From positions 41,160-105,159 of the forward strand of contig CAIJXB010000023.1 of NCBI GenBank assembly GCA_903824495.1: DNA of 64,000 nucleotides, given 5' to 3'. This stretch comes from an uncultured Chlamydiae bacterium. Lineage in GTDB: Bacteria; Chlamydiota; Chlamydiia; Chlamydiales; Rhabdochlamydiaceae. The position numbers and the translations under genes were made by a program. Of this stretch, positions 58,706 to 64,000 are shown in pieces; position 1 is the stretch's first letter; the number at the start of each line of letters is the position of its first letter. The notes under the pieces are model-generated. The model was not told the DNA's origin. It made no database searches and saw only the letters and a list, made by a program, of their open reading frames with translations.

Positions 58706-59586
58706 TGACGAGCTTTTTGAAAACAGTGATCGATCAAAGACTGGTGCATAAATCCATAGAAGCTGAAAATGTCGTTTTACTCCATGCTCCTTTTTTTGAG
58801 TGTTTGGGTCTAACATCTATTTTTGAGAAGTTTCTAGAGCTTGATGAAAAGCATAAGCTCTTTTCTCTCCTTCTCTCTATTTTAGAGCATTAGAATAAAA
58901 ATGAACTTTTGGTTCATTTCTACGATCAAGTTTTTATAGAGTGTCTGACTCTAGTAAAAGCTCTTCCTGAAATCAACGCCTCGTTTCTTTTAGAGCAACT
59001 TGAGAAGAAAAGGGAGCTTTGCCCCTTTTCTAAAGAGTTAGAGCTCTATGAGTTACTACTTTTGAAACATCCAGATCACCTCATTCATGATTTGATCCTT
59101 CATTTAGCTTGGGATCGCACCTGCGTGTACATAGCATCTCTTTTTGACCGTGATATTGAAGGATTAGAAGTTTTGAAAGACTGTTTGGTAGAATCGTTTC
59201 AGCACATTACAAAACAGGGGAAGTCGATTCCAAGCGTCTTTAGATTCATAGAAGCTCTTTACTCTTACTACCTAAACAAGGAAAATGTATCTTCTCATAC
59301 AGAAGAAGAGTGGAAAGTACTCTCTCAAGGCTCGATTGCCCTGCAGCCTAGAAATAAGTTTATCGCAGTTCCTTATCTAGATGTAGTAGCAGGTAATAGA
59401 AAAGTGCTTACACTCGACTCTCCAGCTCAAGTAAAAGCAGCCGTATCCCTGACGCAGTGCATTTTTGAAAAGCTAAAGAAACAGTATCCTACCTGGCAAT
59501 ACAGCTTATCTCCAGTTGAAGTCTCTTGCCTTAAAGAGGGTGAACAAGGTTTTGAAGTGAATTTTTCTGTTTTTTATTTAAAATGA
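58702..59586 (+). pseudogene. Unknown protein gene interrupted by one in-frame TAG
   Basis: ATG 58702 opens 63 codons (TSFLKTVIDQRLVHKSIEA ... FSLLLSILEH), then TAG at 58891-58893. With no shift the frame continues NKNELLVHFYDQVFIECLTL for 231 more codons to 59586. The second part has no ATG start near its beginning (only TTG 58909). Together they would make a ~294-residue helical protein of unknown role, partner of the gene upstream. One base change would restore the frame; readthrough or assembly error are alternatives. Confidence 0.55.
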
Positions 59587-59678
59587 AATGTCTTCTGTTT
59601 ATTGATTTAATTATTCTTATTTTATAATTCCAATTTGTTTGATTGTTTATTTTTTTTATGTTCAAAGGATAGCGTTTT

Positions 59679-62600
59679 ATGTCCGTGTCAAGACATCAGC
59701 CATTATCACCAAAAGGTTCTTCTTCTGAACCTAATCAACCGGCAGATCCTGCAGAGGTTCAGAAAGTAAAGAGTCCTATAGAAAAATTTTTCAAGAAGAT
59801 ACCTGAAAAGTCCAAGGAAGTGGCAAACTTACAACAGCGTCTAACATCTGATTTAGAAGGGAATGTGACAGTCGAGACAGTGAATAAAGTCAATAAATTG
59901 GTCCGAATCATATTATTTACAGAAAATGTTGATGAGTTTTTTCGAAATAGTTCACCTTGGCAGTCCTTAGAGCCTAAGTATCTTAATCCTATTCTTTGGC
60001 TGGCTATTGAAAAAGTAAATAAAACCGGAGAAATTTCCGAAAATATTGGAATGTATGGTATTGAAGATCAAAAGATTTTGATTGAGATAGCTAAAATAGC
60101 AGCGGCTCAAAATGGAGAAGGAGTTTCTTACCGTATTCAGAATTACGGGATTAGAAACGAAGAAGCCTTGATGGAGATAGCTAAAATAGCAGCAGCTCAA
60201 AATGGAGAAGGGGTTTCTCGCTATATTCAGAAGTATGGGATTAGAAACGAAGAAGCCTTGATTGAGATAGCTAAAATAGCAGCAGCTCAAAATGGGGAAG
60301 GAGTTTCTTACCGTATTCAGAACTATGGGATTAGAAACGAAGAATCCTTGATTGAGATAGCTAAAATAGCAGCAGCTCAAGATGGAGGAGGAGTTTCTCA
60401 GTATATTCAGAAGTATAGGATTACAAACGAAGAAGCCTTGATTGAGATAGCTAAAATAGCAGCCGCTCAAACTGGAAGAGGAGTTTCTCAGTATATTCAG
60501 AACTATGGAATTAGAAATGAAGAAGCCTTGATTGAGATAGCTAAAATAGCAGCGGCTCAAAATGGAGAAGGAGTTTCTCAGTATATTCAGAACTATGGAA
60601 TTAGAAATGAAGAAGCCTTGATTGAGATAGCTAAAATAGCAGCGGCTCAAAATGGTGAAGGAGTTTCTTGCCATATTCAGAATTATTGGATTAGAAATGA
60701 AGAAGTCTTGATTGAGATAGCTAAAAAAGCAGCAGCTCAAACTGGAGAAGGAGTTTCTTTCCATATTCTGAATTATAGGATTACAAACGAAGAAGCCTTG
60801 ATTGAGATAGCTAAAATAGCAGCGGCTCAAGATGGAGAAGGAGTTTCTCAATATATTCAAAATTATAGGATTACAAACGAAAAAGCCTTGATTGAGATAG
60901 CGACAATTTGTATACGTAGTAGTAAGTCTTTTATTATCATTGATCAATTTTTAAATTTTTTCCCCAACGGTATTGAAGAGCTCTTGGAAGACTATGAATC
61001 ACTGGTTTTCTTTAATTTTTCTTGTTTAGCATCAAGAATTCCGAAGTTTGCTTTTAAAGACTTTTCTGAAGAGGACTTTAACACGATAGCCTCTTATTTA
61101 AGTCTGTTGATAAAAGAAGGTAAAACTTTAGATGAAAAAGAGGAGTTTCTAAAGCGTCAAACGACAGGTTCTTTATGTAATCACTATGCGGAATGGGTTT
61201 TGTTACCTTTAAGCTCAGATTTTCAAAGCAAGGCGCCTCTTGAGCAACTAAAAAAACACCGAAATTCCTTAATTTCATACGCTCTTTTAGGGGAGTTTAT
61301 GCAATGTACACGCAGACAGAAATATCAAGAGGCCTATTCACAGCTTGCAATACATGTAACGGATCGTATGCTTTCTATCATACCGGCAAAGTGGATGGAG
61401 GAAGCTGGAATTACGAAGGCTCCGAGTGAACTTTTGCAGTTTTTTAAAAATTTTAAAAAAATCTTAAAAGAGCGAAACAAGCCTCTTTTACAGAGATATC
61501 TTATAACCGTCTTACAGCTAAATGCATTAGAAGGTATCCCTTCGCAAAGAAAATTAGAGCTTTTGAAAGTTATCTGCAATCAAGAAGGAAAAGAAAACGT
61601 ATTGAAAGGACTTTCTTATCTAGGCGCATTAGCTCAAAGAAAGGCAATCAAAGAACTAAATGAACTACCACTACAAGAAGTGACTCAAAAACTTGGAGAG
61701 ACCTTTAAAGATCTTCTTTCAAGTGATCCTGATATCAAAATCTCCGATATTGAAGATTTTGCAGATTTATATCTCGAGATGTTTGGGGAGACAAGGATCC
61801 CCCTTGCTTTCGAAATATATAAGGCGCGGATCGCTTCTTTAAAAAATCCGCCGCTTATGTCTGAATTGGAGCGCTTTGTGCGTAGTGTGCTTTTAGGTAC
61901 ATTTTCTAAAGAAAGATTTCGAACAGATGTCAGCTCTCATCTAAAAAAAATAGAAGAAACAAGCGAAGAAGTCTTTACAGGATGGAAGCTCTTGACTTAT
62001 TCAAAAGAGATCTTAGCAGTGCCTTTAGATCAGAAAGAGGAACAATTTTCATTCGCCGATTTTTTTAAAGAGAAACTATCTGATGGACATTCGGAAAAAA
62101 ACGGAGTGGACCGCCTTCCTCAATTAACGCAGTATGTACAGAAAACAAGTGCCTCAGAACCATCAGAGGAAATACCTGTGCTTTGCAAGAGGCTGATGGA
62201 AGAAACTTCTTTGTCAAAAGATGAACAGGTCTCTATTTTAAGGCAGCTTATAGAAAAATTAGAAGAGAATCCTTTGACTTGCGAATTAGAGCTGAACCAC
62301 GATCTTAAAGGTTTGATCAGTAGTTTATCTTCTCCTAAGTCACGTATTTTAGATGAAAAAGTCATCTTGTCCCGAGATTGGCAAGACCTTTTACTATGCG
62401 GAACGGAAGTGCTAGGCAGTTGTCTACGGATAGATGGAAAACCAAATCTAAATAAATGTCTAATCGCTTACTGCATGGATGGAAAAAATGCACTGATTGC
62501 TGTAAAGAATGAAGAAGGCAAAATTTTGGCAAGATCTCTTCTTCGACTGCTATGGAATAAAACAACATCAAAGCCTGCTCTTTTTTTAGATAGGCTCTAT

Positions 62601-62840
62601 CCAAATCCATGTCCTTCAGAAAGAAAAGATGCGATTATGGAAGCCGCTATAGAGTGCTCTAAAGATTTAGGGATTGATCTTTTTACTCAATGGGGTGGGT
62701 ATAAGGAAGACCCCAATACATTCTTAGAGTCTTTCCGGGGCCCTTGCTCTTATGAATATGAAGACGCCGCAGGGGAAGAGATCAAGAGAAATGGAGTGTT
62801 TACTATTAAAAATCTACGGAAAGTTGAGTTAACAGTATAA
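59679..62840 (+). CDS. 30-residue-repeat protein, unknown, paralogue of the 63128 gene
   Basis: 1053 residues. N-terminus Ser/Pro-rich (PLSPKGSSSEPNQPADPAE), then a helical part (DLEGNVTVETVNKVNKLVRI), then nine or ten near-identical 30-residue units (NEEALIEIAKIAAAQNGEG then VSQYIQNYGIR, residues ~125-410). The remaining ~640 residues are helical with a compact C-terminal domain (DLGIDLFTQWGGYKED). No signal peptide. The repeats suggest a binding solenoid; a type III effector role is possible but unsupported. Start and upstream bases match the paralogue. Confidence 0.75.
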   Translation: MSVSRHQPLSPKGSSSEPNQPADPAEVQKVKSPIEKFFKKIPEKSKEVANLQQRLTSDLEGNVTVETVNKVNKLVRIILFTENVDEFFRNSSPWQSLEPKYLNPILWLAIEKVNKTGEISENIGMYGIEDQKILIEIAKIAAAQNGEGVSYRIQNYGIRNEEALMEIAKIAAAQNGEGVSRYIQKYGIRNEEALIEIAKIAAAQNGEGVSYRIQNYGIRNEESLIEIAKIAAAQDGGGVSQYIQKYRITNEEALIEIAKIAAAQTGRGVSQYIQNYGIRNEEALIEIAKIAAAQNGEGVSQYIQNYGIRNEEALIEIAKIAAAQNGEGVSCHIQNYWIRNEEVLIEIAKKAAAQTGEGVSFHILNYRITNEEALIEIAKIAAAQDGEGVSQYIQNYRITNEKALIEIATICIRSSKSFIIIDQFLNFFPNGIEELLEDYESLVFFNFSCLASRIPKFAFKDFSEEDFNTIASYLSLLIKEGKTLDEKEEFLKRQTTGSLCNHYAEWVLLPLSSDFQSKAPLEQLKKHRNSLISYALLGEFMQCTRRQKYQEAYSQLAIHVTDRMLSIIPAKWMEEAGITKAPSELLQFFKNFKKILKERNKPLLQRYLITVLQLNALEGIPSQRKLELLKVICNQEGKENVLKGLSYLGALAQRKAIKELNELPLQEVTQKLGETFKDLLSSDPDIKISDIEDFADLYLEMFGETRIPLAFEIYKARIASLKNPPLMSELERFVRSVLLGTFSKERFRTDVSSHLKKIEETSEEVFTGWKLLTYSKEILAVPLDQKEEQFSFADFFKEKLSDGHSEKNGVDRLPQLTQYVQKTSASEPSEEIPVLCKRLMEETSLSKDEQVSILRQLIEKLEENPLTCELELNHDLKGLISSLSSPKSRILDEKVILSRDWQDLLLCGTEVLGSCLRIDGKPNLNKCLIAYCMDGKNALIAVKNEEGKILARSLLRLLWNKTTSKPALFLDRLYPNPCPSERKDAIMEAAIECSKDLGIDLFTQWGGYKEDPNTFLESFRGPCSYEYEDAAGEEIKRNGVFTIKNLRKVELTV
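60061..60905 (+). repeat. Tandem 90-bp coding repeats, array 1
   Basis: Nine or ten direct copies of 90 bases, several above 95% alike (anchor GAGATAGCTAAAATAGCAGC at 90-base spacing, e.g. 60084, 60174, 60264). Such identity implies recent amplification or gene conversion. Confidence 0.9.
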
Positions 62841-63127
62841 CGGTCGGCAAAAACGGGCAAAAAAGTATTTCTCGGGTTTCATCGGCGTGATGGATTATTT
62901 AAACGATGTTTTGCTGGTATGGCTTAAATCATCACTTGAAACCCTGGTGAGATTGATGTAAGAAAGGCTTATGGTGATGCAGTGAAGAGGGACAAGGTCA
63001 CATCCATTTTACCAAAACATTCCCTATTTATTGATTTCATTGTTTTTATTTGATAATACCAGTTTGTGTTTGAATGTGTTTTATTTTGTGAATTTTTATT
63101 TTTTTTATAGCCAAAGGATAGTGTTTT
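62841..63127. other. Intergenic region: duplicated upstream sequence and a possible relic
   Basis: About 63010-63127 resembles the region before the 59679 gene (TTATTGATTT, AAAGGATAG and TTTTATG in the same order), so the upstream region was duplicated with the gene. At 62946-63009 the plus strand reads GEIDVRKAYGDAVKRDKV, reminiscent of the YGD part of NYN/LabA-type nuclease-like proteins, but too short to call. Confidence 0.4.
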
Positions 63128-64000
63128 ATGACCGTGTCAGGGCCTCAGTCACCATCACCAAAAGGTTCTTCTTCTGAACCTAATCAACCGGCAGATCCTG
63201 CAGAGGTTCAGAAACTAAAGGGATCTATAGAAAAAATTTTCGAGGAGCTACCTCCAAAATCCAAGGAAGTGGCAGCTTTACACCAGCGTCTAAGATCTGA
63301 TTTAGAAGGAGATGTGACAGTCGAGACAGTGAATAAAGTCAATAAATTGGCTCGAATTATATTATTTACAGAAAATGTTGCCCCGTTTTTTCAAAATAGT
63401 TCACTTTTGCAGTCCATAGATCTTAAGTATCTTAATCCTATTCTTTGGCTGGCTATTGAAGAAGCAAATAGAATCGGAGGAATTTCCAGAAATATCGGAA
63501 GGTATGATATTAAAGATCAAAAGATTTTGATTGAGATAGCTAAAATAGCAGCAGCTCAACATGGAGAAGAGGTTTCTTACTATATTCTGGATTATGGGAT
63601 TACAAGCGAAGAAGCCTTGATTGAGATAGCTAAAATAGCAGCAGCTCAAAATGGAGCAGGAGTTTCTTTGTATATTCAGGATTATGGGATTGCAAATGAA
63701 GAAGCCTTGATTGAGATAGCTAAAATAGCAGCGGCTCAAAATGGAAGAGAGGTTTCTCTCTATATTCCGTTTTATAGGATTACAGACGAAAAAGCCTTGA
63801 TTGAGATAGCTAAAATAGCAGCGGCTCAAGATGGAAGAGGAGTTTCTGAATATATTCAAAATTATAGGATTAGAAACGAAAAAGCCTTGATTGAGATAGC
63901 TAAAATAGCAGCGGCTCAAGATGGAAGAGGAGTTTCTGAATATATTCAAAATTATAGGATTAGAAACGAAAAAGCCTTGATTGAGATAGCTAAAATAGCA
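63128..64000 (+). CDS. 30-residue-repeat protein, N-terminal part (3' end outside window)
   Basis: ATG 63128 begins MTVSGPQSPSPKGSSSEPNQ, strongly like the 59679 protein, and the frame stays open to the window edge (291 codons). After a shared helical part (DLEGDVTVETVNKVNKLARI) the same 30-residue units begin near residue 130 (EEALIEIAKIAAAQNGAG then VSLYIQDYGIA), at least five seen. The last two visible units differ hardly at all. Tandem duplicate of the upstream gene. Confidence 0.85.
   Translation, partial: MTVSGPQSPSPKGSSSEPNQPADPAEVQKLKGSIEKIFEELPPKSKEVAALHQRLRSDLEGDVTVETVNKVNKLARIILFTENVAPFFQNSSLLQSIDLKYLNPILWLAIEEANRIGGISRNIGRYDIKDQKILIEIAKIAAAQHGEEVSYYILDYGITSEEALIEIAKIAAAQNGAGVSLYIQDYGIANEEALIEIAKIAAAQNGREVSLYIPFYRITDEKALIEIAKIAAAQDGRGVSEYIQNYRIRNEKALIEIAKIAAAQDGRGVSEYIQNYRIRNEKALIEIAKIA
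63530..64000 (+). repeat. Tandem 90-bp coding repeats, array 2
   Basis: Five full copies and a sixth running off the window; the copies at about 63820-63909 and 63910-63999 are almost identical. Same unit as the array at 60061-60905. Confidence 0.9.

Noticed and set aside
59967..60947. Long antisense open frame over the 90-bp repeat array (also 63401-63949)
   Set aside because: The repeat unit length is a multiple of three, so any frame without a stop in one unit stays open through the array. The plus-strand frame extends into non-repeat coding sequence on both sides, so it is the real gene.
62946..63009. NYN/LabA-type gene
   Set aside because: Only about 20 codons resemble the family, with stops on both sides; mentioned as relic only.

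Overview
The window is about 39-41% G+C by eye and comes from a member of the Chlamydiota outside the genus Chlamydia. Two gene runs follow orders I know from Chlamydia: clpX-clpP-tig, SNF2 helicase, mreB, GTP-type PEP carboxykinase (18078-28091), and a histone-like hctA, TrmA-family 23S methyltransferase, yajC (28976-31893). Large autotransporters, secreted proteins of unknown function and many repeat proteins point to an environmental (amoeba- or arthropod-associated, Simkania/Waddlia/Parachlamydia-like) lineage. The family cannot be fixed from sequence alone.

Layout. 1-17858 is accessory: a partial autotransporter, an ndh-comEC pair, two neighbouring proteins that share a His/Asn-Cys domain (one fused to a glycosyltransferase), an M48 protease, an IS200-type remnant, a 35-residue-repeat protein, and an autotransporter/ATP-grasp operon whose autotransporter carries one in-frame TAG. 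18078-36720 is mostly core: Clp protease, trigger factor, two tRNA-Gly(GCC) genes, mreB, pckG, RRM protein, hctA, rRNA methyltransferase, yajC, phosphoesterase, htpG, nadE.

36792-42072 holds the most striking block: a tightly overlapping five-gene operon, plus one convergent gene, encoding sulfotransferases and glycosyltransferases. Every one begins with what looks like an export signal, although the usual donors (PAPS, nucleotide sugars) are cytosolic or, in eukaryotes, Golgi-lumenal.

43392-51207 holds four secreted proteins with collagen-like or jelly-roll features, most of them under copies of one 20-bp upstream element. Embedded among them is a type I-C CRISPR effector operon (cas5-cas8c-cas7) with no cas3, cas4, cas1 or cas2 here. 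It is followed by one well-formed I-C repeat that runs into a terminator after 17 nt, so it looks like a single-guide remnant or a repurposed small RNA.

51267-64000 carries an azoreductase, a GH15 glucoamylase with a zinc ribbon, outer-membrane and secreted proteins (one GH64-like), a second gene broken by an in-frame TAG, and two tandem paralogues built from nearly identical 90-bp repeats, the second running off the end of the window.
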